The notes beneath the pieces are model-generated. The model was not told where the DNA came from. It made no database searches and saw nothing but the letters and a program-made list of their open reading frames with translations. Made by a program: the position numbers and the translations under genes. Shown one piece after another: positions 19,410-28,798 of a stretch of DNA of 64,000 nucleotides. The stretch's first letter is position 1. Every line of letters starts with the position of its first letter. This DNA is from Sphingomonas jinjuensis (lineage in GTDB: Bacteria; Pseudomonadota; Alphaproteobacteria; Sphingomonadales; Sphingomonadaceae), in contig NZ_JACIEV010000007.1 of NCBI RefSeq assembly GCF_014197105.1, positions 182,366 through 246,365 on the forward strand. Direction: 5' to 3'.

Positions 19410-20171
19410 TTACGTGGCGAGCCGGCTATAGACGCGGGCGCCGGCGTCGGCGGGCATCGCCAGCACCGTCCTCAGCAGCGCCCGCTGCGCCTCGCACAGA
19501 GTGTCGTCGGTCGCCTGCTCGGTGGTGCGCTCGCCGGTGAAAAGCTGCTGCGCCGGTGCCGAGGCGCCGTTCGCGGCAAGGCCGTCAAGCAGATCGCGCT
19601 GGATCGAATCATCGGGGACGGCCCATTGCCGGGGGTGGTCGCGACCATCGGCGATCGCGGCGAGCCTCGCGGCCAGTACCTTGCCCATGCGCACGGCGCG
19701 CTCCGGCCGCGACGGCTCGGCGATGGGCGTGCCCTTGAGATAGGCGGCACAGCTGGTCGGCGGCATCGTGTCGACGAGCTGCCGTTCGCTTGCCGCCAGC
19801 GTCATCAGCGCTGTCGCCGGCGCGGTTTGTAGATAGTGGCCGTCGCGGCGAACGACCTCGCCGATCCTGGCACCGATGGCATCGCCCATCGCCTCATAGT
19901 TGCGCGCGTCCGCCCCGGCGAGGATCGCGGTCGACATCTTGCTGTAGTCGCTGGGGAATCTGGTCTTGAGCACGACAGCGGCAGGGCCAATGACGGGATC
20001 TTGCCCCAGCCGGGTATCGAGCATCCCCGGTGAAGACAATTCGCCCATCTCCTGCTGGCGATCCATGTAGTTGCGAACGTGAGGGACGACGAAGATACTC
20101 AGCAATCCGGCCAGGACTATGCCGCCGACCTTCAGCGACGGTCCCGAATAGCCGCGATCATTATAGCTCAT
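19410..20171 (-). CDS. Membrane-anchored protein of unknown function
   Basis: A 253-residue protein not recognised. It starts MSYNDRGYSGPSLKVGG, then has one hydrophobic helix (about 16-32, VGGIVLAGLLSIFVVPHV). The rest is a soluble, probably periplasmic Ala-rich helical domain with two Cys (in TSCAAYL and TLCEAQRAL) that could pair. ATG 20171 was chosen as the first residue with a plausible membrane-protein N-terminus; the longer frame to 20567 overlaps proS. It is divergent from proS with 108 bp between starts. Confidence 0.6.
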   Translation of the reverse strand: MSYNDRGYSGPSLKVGGIVLAGLLSIFVVPHVRNYMDRQQEMGELSSPGMLDTRLGQDPVIGPAAVVLKTRFPSDYSKMSTAILAGADARNYEAMGDAIGARIGEVVRRDGHYLQTAPATALMTLAASERQLVDTMPPTSCAAYLKGTPIAEPSRPERAVRMGKVLAARLAAIADGRDHPRQWAVPDDSIQRDLLDGLAANGASAPAQQLFTGERTTEQATDDTLCEAQRALLRTVLAMPADAGARVYSRLAT

Positions 20172-20279
20172 GGTGTCGTTATTCCCCCGATCCCAACGAT
20201 CGTGCTGGCCTGTCCTTGACGTGCCGTCAATGGGGCGGGCCGTTGCCCTCCGCCCCTCACAGCCGTAGAGGCCAGCGCC

Positions 20280-21809
20280 ATGAAGCATGCGCTCTCCGTC
20301 ACTCGCGACCAGGACTTCGCCGCCTGGTATCAGGCCGTCATCGCCGAGGCCGATCTGGCCGAGGAATCGGGGGTGCGCGGCTGCATGGTGATCCGGCCGT
20401 GGGGCTATGGCATCTGGGAGCGGATGCAGCGGCTGCTCGACGATCGCATCAAGGCGACGGGGCACGAAAACTGCTATTTCCCGCTGTTCATCCCCTTGAG
20501 CTATTTCGAGAAGGAAGCCGAGCACGTCGAGGGCTTCGCCAAGGAGATGGCGGTGGTCACCCATCATCGTCTGATCGGCGACGGCAAGGGCGGGCTGATG
20601 CCCGATCCCAGCGCCAAGCTGGAGGAGCCGCTGGTCGTGCGGCCGACCTCGGAGATGGTGATCGGTGCGGCCTTCGCGCGCTGGGTCCAGTCATGGCGCG
20701 ACCTGCCGGTGCTCATCAACCAGTGGGCGAACGTGGTGCGCTGGGAAATGCGCACGCGGATGTTCCTGCGCACCAGCGAGTTCCTGTGGCAGGAGGGGCA
20801 TACCGCCCACGCCACCGCCCAGGAGGCCAAGGACGAGACGCTGCGGATGCTGGAGGTGTATCGCAGCTTCGCCGAGGACGACCTGGCGCTGCCGGTGGTC
20901 GCGGGCGAGAAGCCGGAGAATGAGCGCTTTCCGGGCGCGGTCGAGACCTGGTCGATCGAGGCGATGATGCAGGACGGCAAGGCTTTGCAGGCGGGGACCA
21001 GCCATTTCCTGGGTACCAACTTCGCGCAGGCGCAGGGCATCAAGTTCCAGAATGCCGAAGGGCAGCTGGAACTGGCGAATACGACCAGCTGGGGGGTCTC
21101 CACCCGCATGATCGGCGGCGTCATCATGGTGCATGGCGACGACGACGGCCTGCGCGTGCCCCCGCGGATCGCGCCCTGGCAAGTGGTGATCGTGCCGATG
21201 CTGCGCGACCAGCCCGAGGACGAGGAACTGGTCCGTTATTGCAAGGACATTCAGTCGAACCTCGCCAAGCTGTCGGCGTTCGGCGAGCCGGTGCGCGCGC
21301 TGCTCGACCTGAAGCACGGCAAGGCGGCAACCAAGCGCTGGGGCTGGGTGAAGAAGGGCGCGCCGGTGATCGTCGAGGTCGGCGGGCGCGACATGGCGGG
21401 CGGCCAGGTGTCGGTGATCCGCCGCGACCGATTGTACCGAGAGGACGGCAAGCTCGACAGCGTGGCGCGGCCGCGCGGCGACGTCGAGGCGGATGTCGTT
21501 GGGTTGCTGGAGGAGATCCAGGCGGCGCTGCATGAGCAAGCGACGGCGCGAATGAAGGCGGGGATCACGCCGGTGGCCGACTTCGCAGGACTGGAAGCGC
21601 ATTTCGCGGAAGGGGTGAAGTTCCCCGGTTTCGCCGAGGTGCAATGGGCGAAGCCGACCGGCGCGGCGCTGGAGAGGGTGGTCGAGCGGCTGAAGGCGCT
21701 GAAGCTGACGCTGCGCAACGTGCCCACGGATGCGGCGCCGGTGGACGGCGCGTGCGTGTTTACCGGCGAGCCGGCGGTGGAGCGGGTGCTGGTGGCGCGG
21801 GCGTATTGA
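20280..21809 (+). CDS. proS: Prolyl-tRNA synthetase, archaeal/eukaryotic type
   Basis: Class II synthetase of 509 residues that charges tRNA-Pro. Shows VIRPWGYGIWERMQ, HENCYFPLFIPLSYF, VRPTSEMVIG, then motif 2 as WEMRTRMFLRTSEFLWQEGH and motif 3 region GTSHFLGTNFAQA. There is no INS editing domain between motifs 2 and 3 as in the common bacterial enzyme, and the protein ends in the type-3 hallmark Tyr (VLVARAY). The C-terminal zinc domain is much reduced: only one Cys remains (GACVFTGEP). It should work as the cell's ProRS unless a bacterial-type copy exists elsewhere. Confidence 0.95.
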   Translation: MKHALSVTRDQDFAAWYQAVIAEADLAEESGVRGCMVIRPWGYGIWERMQRLLDDRIKATGHENCYFPLFIPLSYFEKEAEHVEGFAKEMAVVTHHRLIGDGKGGLMPDPSAKLEEPLVVRPTSEMVIGAAFARWVQSWRDLPVLINQWANVVRWEMRTRMFLRTSEFLWQEGHTAHATAQEAKDETLRMLEVYRSFAEDDLALPVVAGEKPENERFPGAVETWSIEAMMQDGKALQAGTSHFLGTNFAQAQGIKFQNAEGQLELANTTSWGVSTRMIGGVIMVHGDDDGLRVPPRIAPWQVVIVPMLRDQPEDEELVRYCKDIQSNLAKLSAFGEPVRALLDLKHGKAATKRWGWVKKGAPVIVEVGGRDMAGGQVSVIRRDRLYREDGKLDSVARPRGDVEADVVGLLEEIQAALHEQATARMKAGITPVADFAGLEAHFAEGVKFPGFAEVQWAKPTGAALERVVERLKALKLTLRNVPTDAAPVDGACVFTGEPAVERVLVARAY

Positions 21810-21819
21810 GCAAAATCCA

Positions 21820-21918
21820 CCGTCATTCCCGCGAAGGCGGGAATCCATACTGGCTGGACGACGTGGGTCTCACTGCGCTCCGCGGATTTTGGATCCCCGC
21901 CTTCGCGGTGATGACGGG
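21820..21918. repeat. REP doublet, family 1 (proS end)
   Basis: Arms CCGTCATTCCCGCGAAGGCG (continuing GGAATCCA) and TGGATCCCCGCCTTCGCGGT (continuing GATGACGGG) lie right after the proS stop and fill the gap to the flavoprotein gene. Close kin of 398-495 and 26772-26867. Confidence 0.88.
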
Positions 21919-21947
21919 ATGGCGCGGGCGATGACGGGGTTTTGGCG

Positions 21948-23123
21948 GTGAGCAACTTCGACGCCATCGTCCTTGGTGCAGGCGCTGCCGGGCTGATGGC
22001 GGCCGCGACCGCCGGGCAGCGGGGCGCGCGGGTGCTGGTCGTCGATCACAATGACGAGCCGGGGCGCAAGATCCTGATCTCGGGCGGCGGGCGGTGCAAC
22101 TTTACCAATATCGGGACGGTGCCCGAGCGGTTCGTGTCGGCGAACCCACATTTCGCCAAGTCGGCATTGGGGCGGTACACGCCCGCCGACTTTCTGGCGC
22201 TGATCGAAAAACATGGCATCGCCTGGCACGAGAAGACGCTGGGACAGCTGTTCTGTGATGGATCGGCGAAGCAGATCGTCGCGATGCTCATGGACGAATG
22301 TCTGGCCGGGCACGTGTCGTTCGCGTTCGGGCAGGCGGTTCGCGACGTGGCGCATGGCGACGGGCGGTTCCGGGTCACGGTCGGCAGCATCGTCCATGAG
22401 GCGCCGGCGCTGGTGGTGGCGACGGGCGGGCCGTCGATCCCGAAGCTCGGCGCGACCGGTTTTGCCTATGATCTGGCGCGACGCTTCGGGATGAAGGTCG
22501 TCGAGCCCAGGCCCGCGCTGGTGCCGCTGACGCTGGGGCAGGGCGAGGCGCTGTTTCGCGAGCTGTCGGGCGTGTCGACCGAGGTCGTCGCGCGCGCCGG
22601 CCCGGCGGCGTTCCGCGAGGCGGCGCTGTTCACGCATCGCGGGCTGTCGGGGCCGGCGATCCTGCAGGCGTCATCCTATTGGCGGCATGGCGAGGCGGTG
22701 GGGATCGACTTCGCGCCCGATGCGCCGGCGGGCTGGCTGAGGGCCGCGAAGCGTGCGCAACCGCGCACCACGCTGAAACGGCTGTTGCCGGTGCCGGAGC
22801 GGCTGGCGGTGGCGCTGGTCGAGCAGTTGGGCGTCGCGGGCGATCTGGGCAACGTGCCCGACAAGGCGCTCGAGGCGGCGGAGGTGCGGCTAGGCGACTG
22901 GCGCTTCACGCCCAACGGGACCGAGGGCTATGCCAAGGCCGAGGTGACGGTCGGCGGGATCAGCACCGCCGAGCTGTCGTCGCGGACGATGGAGGCGAAG
23001 AAACTGCCGGGGCTGTACGCGATCGGCGAGGCGGTCGACGTGACCGGGTGGCTGGGCGGCTACAACTTCCAATGGGCGTGGGCGAGCGGCTGGGCGGCGG
23101 CGCAGGCTATCGCTGAGCGGTGA
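21948..23123 (+). CDS. HI0933/BaiN-family flavoprotein (NAD(P)/FAD-dependent oxidoreductase)
   Basis: A 391-residue cytoplasmic flavoprotein of the HI0933 (YhiN/BaiN) family. It has the FAD Rossmann motif DAIVLGAGAAGLMAA, the family mark GRKILISGGGRCNFTN, VVATGGPSIPKLGATG, THRGLSGPAILQAS, and the second FAD contact GLYAIGEAVDVTGWLGGYNF. The substrate is not known for most members. The start is GTG 21948 (MSNFDAIV) or the TTG two codons earlier; no strong ribosome binding site separates them. RNase R follows after about 20 bases, suggesting cotranscription. Confidence 0.85.
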   Translation: MSNFDAIVLGAGAAGLMAAATAGQRGARVLVVDHNDEPGRKILISGGGRCNFTNIGTVPERFVSANPHFAKSALGRYTPADFLALIEKHGIAWHEKTLGQLFCDGSAKQIVAMLMDECLAGHVSFAFGQAVRDVAHGDGRFRVTVGSIVHEAPALVVATGGPSIPKLGATGFAYDLARRFGMKVVEPRPALVPLTLGQGEALFRELSGVSTEVVARAGPAAFREAALFTHRGLSGPAILQASSYWRHGEAVGIDFAPDAPAGWLRAAKRAQPRTTLKRLLPVPERLAVALVEQLGVAGDLGNVPDKALEAAEVRLGDWRFTPNGTEGYAKAEVTVGGISTAELSSRTMEAKKLPGLYAIGEAVDVTGWLGGYNFQWAWASGWAAAQAIAER

Positions 23124-23142
23124 CACTGCCTATCTGTTGGCG

Positions 23143-25479
23143 GTGTCCAAGAAACATATCCCCGGGATGCCGACGCGGCAGCAGATCCTCGACTTCATCA
23201 CCTCGTCCGACACGCCGGCTGGCAAGCGCGAGATCGCGCGCGCCTTTGGCCTCAGCGCGCAGGAGAAGATTGCGCTAAAGGCGCTGCTGAAGGACATGGC
23301 GGACGAGGGGCTGATCGACTCGGCGCCGGGTCGCGCCTTCCACCAGATGGGCGGCCTGCCCAAGGTGACGGTGCTGCGCGTCGCCGACATCGACGAGGGC
23401 GGCAATGTGTGGGCGGTGCCCGAGCGTTGGGAATCCGACACACCGGCGCCGCGGCTGCGGGTACGCGAGCGGAAGCGGGGTCAGTTCGGGGTCGGCGACC
23501 GGATGCTGGCGCGCACCGAGGAGACGGGGGGCGGCTGGACCGCGCATCCGATGAAGGCGCTGGCGCGCGCGTCGGAGCAGATGCTGGGCGTGCTGCGCGA
23601 GGATAATGGCCGGTTCTGGCTGACCGGCGTCGACAAGAAGGAAAAGCGCGAGGTACCGGTGTCCGATACCGGCGGCGCGGCGGCGGGCGACCTGGTGATG
23701 GCGGAGAAGGCCGGGCGGCCGCCGCGCATCACCGCGCGGGTGACCGAGCGGCTGGGCGATCCGTTCGCGCCCAAGAGCTTCTCGCTGATCGCGATCCACA
23801 AGCTGGGTATCCCGACCGCCTTCTCGTCCGAGGCGCTGGCGGAGGCGGAGCGTGTGGCGGAGCAGCCGCTGGGCGACGATCGCGAGGATCTGCGCCATCT
23901 GCCGATCGTCGCGATCGATCCGGCCGATGCGCGCGATCACGACGATGCGGTCTGGGCAGCGCCCGACGACGATCCGGCGAACGCGGGCGGCTGGCGCGCG
24001 GTGGTCGCGATCGCCGACGTCAGCTTCTACGTGCGGCCGGGCAGCGAACTCGATCGCGAGGCGCGGTCGCGGGGCAATTCGGTGTATTTTCCCGATCGGG
24101 TCGTCCCGATGCTGCCGGAGATCCTGTCGGCCGACGTGTGCTCGCTGAAGCAGGGCGAGGATCGCGCGGCGATGGCGTGCCATCTGGTGGTGGGCAAGGA
24201 CGGGGCGCTGAAGAGCTGGCGGTTCAGCCGCGCGGTGGTGCGGATCGCGGCGAATATTGCGTATGAGGACGCGCAGGCTTGGGTGGATCAGAACCTCCCC
24301 GGCACGGGGAGGGGGACCGCCGGCGAAGCCGGTGGTGGAGGGGCAGACACGGGCGATGTTCCTGCTGGACTGCCCCTCCACGATCAGCCTTCGGCTGATG
24401 GTCCCCCTCCCCGTACCGGGGACGTTCTTGCAGCGACATTGCCCGGCCTTTGGAACTGCTGGCACTCGCTCCTCGCCGCGCGCAACGGGCGCGAGCCGCT
24501 GGAACTCGACCTGCCCGAGCGGCGCGTCGTGCTCGACGAGCAGGGGCGACTGCTGTCGGTCGCACCCCGTGAGCGGCTCGATTCGATGCGGCTGATCGAG
24601 GATTACATGATCGCCGCCAATGTCGCCGCGGCGAAGGCGCTGGAAGCGAAGAAGGCGCCGGTGATGTACCGCGTCCACGAGCCGCCGGCGCGCGAGAAGC
24701 TGGTGGCGCTTAAGGACTATCTCGAGACGTTCGGCGTCCCGCTTGCGCTGGGCCAGGTGATCCGGCCGAAGACCTTCAACCACCTGCTCGACCGCGTCGG
24801 CGACTCCGATTTCCGGCCGCAGGTGATGGAGCAGGTGCTGCGCACGCAGACGCAGGCCTATTATTCGCCCGAGAACCGCGGCCACTTCGGGCTGGCGCTG
24901 GGCAGCTATGGGCACTTCACCTCGCCGATCCGGCGCTATGCCGACCTGTTGGTACATCGCTCGCTGGTGGCGGCCTACAAGCTGGGGCCGGGCGCGCTGT
25001 CGCCCGACGAGGCGGCCAGGATGGGTGTGATCGGCGAGGCGATCAGCGGGCTCGAACGCCGGGCGATGGAAGCGGAGCGCGATACGCTCGACCGCTATGT
25101 CGCGGCGTATCTGGCGGAGCGTGTCGGCGAGATCGTCTCGGCGCGGATCACGGGCGTGAAGAACTTCGGCTTCTTCGCGACCGTCGAGGGTGTCGGCGGC
25201 GACGGGCTGGTCGGGGTGCGCGACATGGGGGCGGAATATTTCCGCTACGACGAAGGGCTGCAGACGCTGACCGGCGAGGACAGCGGCGACGTGTACCATC
25301 TTGGTCAGCGGCTGGAGCTGAAGCTGGCGGAATCGAGCCCGGTGTCGGGGGCGCTTCGCTTCGAACTGCCGGGTGGCAAGATGGGCCTGCCGCCGATGCG
25401 CGACAAGAAGCGCGGGGACCGGGTGGTGAACCACCGCGGGCGGCCGGGGAATATTCGGCACCAGGGGCGACGGCGGTAA
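23143..25479 (+). CDS. rnr: Ribonuclease R carrying an in-frame repeat insertion
   Basis: 3'-5' exoribonuclease of about 778 residues that degrades structured RNA. It has an N-terminal helix-turn-helix-like region (TRQQILDFITSS), cold-shock-type domains, then the RNB catalytic domain with the metal Asp cluster IDPADARDHDDAV (259-268). A C-terminal S1 domain follows (GEIVSARITGVKNFGFFAT), then a basic tail. Residues about 383-429 are Gly/Pro-rich and are encoded by a palindromic repeat (24291-24427) in the middle of the RNB domain, between QAWVDQ and LPGLWNCWHSLL. The frame stays open, so this is an insertion rather than a break. GTG 23143 or TTG 23137 are both possible starts. Confidence 0.93.
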   Translation: MSKKHIPGMPTRQQILDFITSSDTPAGKREIARAFGLSAQEKIALKALLKDMADEGLIDSAPGRAFHQMGGLPKVTVLRVADIDEGGNVWAVPERWESDTPAPRLRVRERKRGQFGVGDRMLARTEETGGGWTAHPMKALARASEQMLGVLREDNGRFWLTGVDKKEKREVPVSDTGGAAAGDLVMAEKAGRPPRITARVTERLGDPFAPKSFSLIAIHKLGIPTAFSSEALAEAERVAEQPLGDDREDLRHLPIVAIDPADARDHDDAVWAAPDDDPANAGGWRAVVAIADVSFYVRPGSELDREARSRGNSVYFPDRVVPMLPEILSADVCSLKQGEDRAAMACHLVVGKDGALKSWRFSRAVVRIAANIAYEDAQAWVDQNLPGTGRGTAGEAGGGGADTGDVPAGLPLHDQPSADGPPPRTGDVLAATLPGLWNCWHSLLAARNGREPLELDLPERRVVLDEQGRLLSVAPRERLDSMRLIEDYMIAANVAAAKALEAKKAPVMYRVHEPPAREKLVALKDYLETFGVPLALGQVIRPKTFNHLLDRVGDSDFRPQVMEQVLRTQTQAYYSPENRGHFGLALGSYGHFTSPIRRYADLLVHRSLVAAYKLGPGALSPDEAARMGVIGEAISGLERRAMEAERDTLDRYVAAYLAERVGEIVSARITGVKNFGFFATVEGVGGDGLVGVRDMGAEYFRYDEGLQTLTGEDSGDVYHLGQRLELKLAESSPVSGALRFELPGGKMGLPPMRDKKRGDRVVNHRGRPGNIRHQGRRR
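24291..24427. repeat. REP doublet, family 4, inside the rnr coding region
   Basis: Outer arms GAACCTCCCCGGCACGGGGA and the reverse complement of the right end (GAACGTCCCCGGTACGGGGA) match at nearly every position. Both arms then run into GGGGGACC, an inner hairpin (CCGGC-GAA-GCCGG on the left, ATCAGCC-TTC-GGCTGAT on the right) and GTGGAGGGGCA or its complement. The 137-bp unit is translated as part of RNase R. The same design is at 11615-11748 and 55504-55633. Confidence 0.9.
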
Positions 25480-25483
25480 CCGA

Positions 25484-25583
25484 GCCCCTCCCCTTCAGGG
25501 GAGGGGTTGGGGTGGGGGACGCAGGCGGTGTTCTCTGCGAGGCTCCGCCCCACCCCTAGCCCCTCCCCTGAAGGGGAGGGGTT
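25484..25583. repeat. REP doublet, family 4-like (rnr end)
   Basis: GCCCCTCCCCTTCAGGGGAG then GGGTTGGGGTGGGG is mirrored by CCCCACCCCTAGCCCCTCCC then TGAAGGGGAGGGGTT about 30 bases on. It fills the whole 105-bp gap between the convergent ends of rnr and the reductase gene and may act as a two-way terminator. Confidence 0.8.
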
Positions 25584-25584
25584 G

Positions 25585-26742
25585 TCAGGCCGCCACAAAC
25601 GTCAGCCCGGCGCGATCGACCAGGCGCTGGCGCAGGGCAGGCCCCATCAGCGCGCCGGGCGTCCAGATGCCGCCCGCGCTCTCGGTGTCGAGCAACGTCA
25701 GCGCGGCTTCGGTGATCATCTTGCTGGTCGAGCCATAGCCGGGGTCGCGGTCGCCGGTGACGACCGCCTCGACACGTTCGCCATCGGGCATCAGGCCGAC
25801 AAACAGCAGGTCGTAGTGGCCGGTGTCGCGTTCCTCCTTCGAGGGGCCTTCGCCGGGCTTGGGGCCCTTGTCGCTTGCGAGCGGATTGATCTTGGCGATC
25901 GCTTCCGCCGCCGCCTTGCCAAGATCGCCGAGGCCGGCGACCATCATCTCGTCGTAGACGAAATCGGCGCCATAGCTCTCGCCGAGCAGGAAGTTGGTGC
26001 GGTGGACGTTCTTGGTGTTGATCGGCGCCATGATGAACGGCGCGACCCAGGCGCCGATATCGCTGTCGTATTCGGGCAAAAGCCCGGTCGGCTGGTGCGG
26101 TCCGGCAAAACCGGGCGTCAGCGCAAAGGGACTGGTCAGCAGCTTCACCAGCGACGGATCGCGCGCGGCGGCGGCGAGCGTCGCCTTGAGGCTGGCGGCA
26201 GTGCCGCCCGAGAAGCCGCCCTTCATGCTGCGAACACGGCCCTTCACGCGCGGGGCGGGGCGGCCGTGCTTGGCGATGGCGGCTTCCTGCAAGGTCAGCA
26301 CGCCGAGGTCGAAAGGGATCGAATCGAACCCGCAGGAAAAGACGATGCGCGCGCCCGTCCGCTTCGCCTCGGCATCGTGCGCGTCGATCATGTGGCGCAT
26401 CCAGGCGGGTTCGCCGCACAGGTCGACATAGCCGGTGCCGGTCGCGGCGCAGGCGGCGACGAGATCGTTGCCGTAGAGCTGGTACGGCCCAACCGTGGTG
26501 ATGACGACGCGGGTCTTTTCGACGAGGGCGCGGAGGCTGGCGGGATCGTCGGAGTCGGCGACGATCAGCGGAATGTCGGACGGCGCGCCGATCGCGTCGC
26601 GCGTTTCCTGGAGCTTGGTGAGCGAACGCCCGCCCATGCCCCAAGTGATTCCCGCGGGAGCGGAGGCGACGAGATATTCGGCGACGAGCTGGCCGGTGAA
26701 GCCGGTGGCGCCGTAGACGATGAGGTCGAGGTCGCGGGACAT
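25585..26742 (-). CDS. Saccharopine-dehydrogenase-like NAD(P)-binding reductase
   Basis: A 385-residue protein with an N-terminal Rossmann fold (LDLIVYGATGFTGQLVAEYL) of the saccharopine dehydrogenase/trans-acting enoyl reductase superfamily. Other family-like segments: MGGRSLTKLQ, VVITTVGPYQLYGNDLV, GTGYVDLCGE, IVFSCGFDSIPFDLG and KGGFSGGTAASLKA. Related proteins act on lipid or polyketide intermediates, but the substrate is not known here. ATG 26742 has AGGAGAG just upstream. The longer reading frame into 26799 only translates a repeat and is rejected. Confidence 0.82.
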   Translation of the reverse strand: MSRDLDLIVYGATGFTGQLVAEYLVASAPAGITWGMGGRSLTKLQETRDAIGAPSDIPLIVADSDDPASLRALVEKTRVVITTVGPYQLYGNDLVAACAATGTGYVDLCGEPAWMRHMIDAHDAEAKRTGARIVFSCGFDSIPFDLGVLTLQEAAIAKHGRPAPRVKGRVRSMKGGFSGGTAASLKATLAAAARDPSLVKLLTSPFALTPGFAGPHQPTGLLPEYDSDIGAWVAPFIMAPINTKNVHRTNFLLGESYGADFVYDEMMVAGLGDLGKAAAEAIAKINPLASDKGPKPGEGPSKEERDTGHYDLLFVGLMPDGERVEAVVTGDRDPGYGSTSKMITEAALTLLDTESAGGIWTPGALMGPALRQRLVDRAGLTFVAA

Positions 26743-26771
26743 GGGGGCTCTCCTGTATTTTCCATACTCTA

Positions 26772-26878
26772 CGTCATTCCCGCGAAGGCGGGAATCCATA
26801 GTCGCTGGCGGTGATGAGTCTCACGATCGCCACCCTGTTCGTCATCCCCGCCTTCGCGGGGATGACGAACAGGGTGGC
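26772..26878. repeat. Family 1 REP arm plus perfect 23-bp hairpin after the ABC exporter
   Basis: A REP arm (CGTCATTCCCGCGAAGGCGG, 26772-26798) is followed by a perfect palindrome at 26829-26878: 23 bp paired around a CTTC loop, with the REP core GTCATCCCCGC-CTTC-GCGGGGATGAC at its centre. The outer 11 bp on each side are also fully complementary. The stem touches the stop codon of the exporter gene on the minus strand, so it probably ends or protects that transcript. Confidence 0.85.
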
Positions 26879-28672
<1,794 letters not shown>

Positions 28673-28798
28673 GCGCCTGCGCCTAGCAGCAGGGCCGATG
28701 TGGCTCAACGGCAACGCCCGGGCGCTTGTCGCGTTGTTGTTGCGTTCGAATGTCAGACAAGCATTTGGCGTTACGGGCGGGATAACCTATTTGGGGGC

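Noticed and set aside
24291..24427. Idea that rnr is split into a broken gene by the repeat
   Set aside because: The frame is open across the element and all catalytic and RNA-binding motifs remain in one frame, so it is an insertion, not a pseudogene.
26743..26799. N-terminal extension MDSRLRGNDVEYG of the saccharopine-dehydrogenase-like protein
   Set aside because: It only translates a family 1 REP arm; ATG 26742 with AGGAGAG upstream and a Rossmann motif just inside is the better start.
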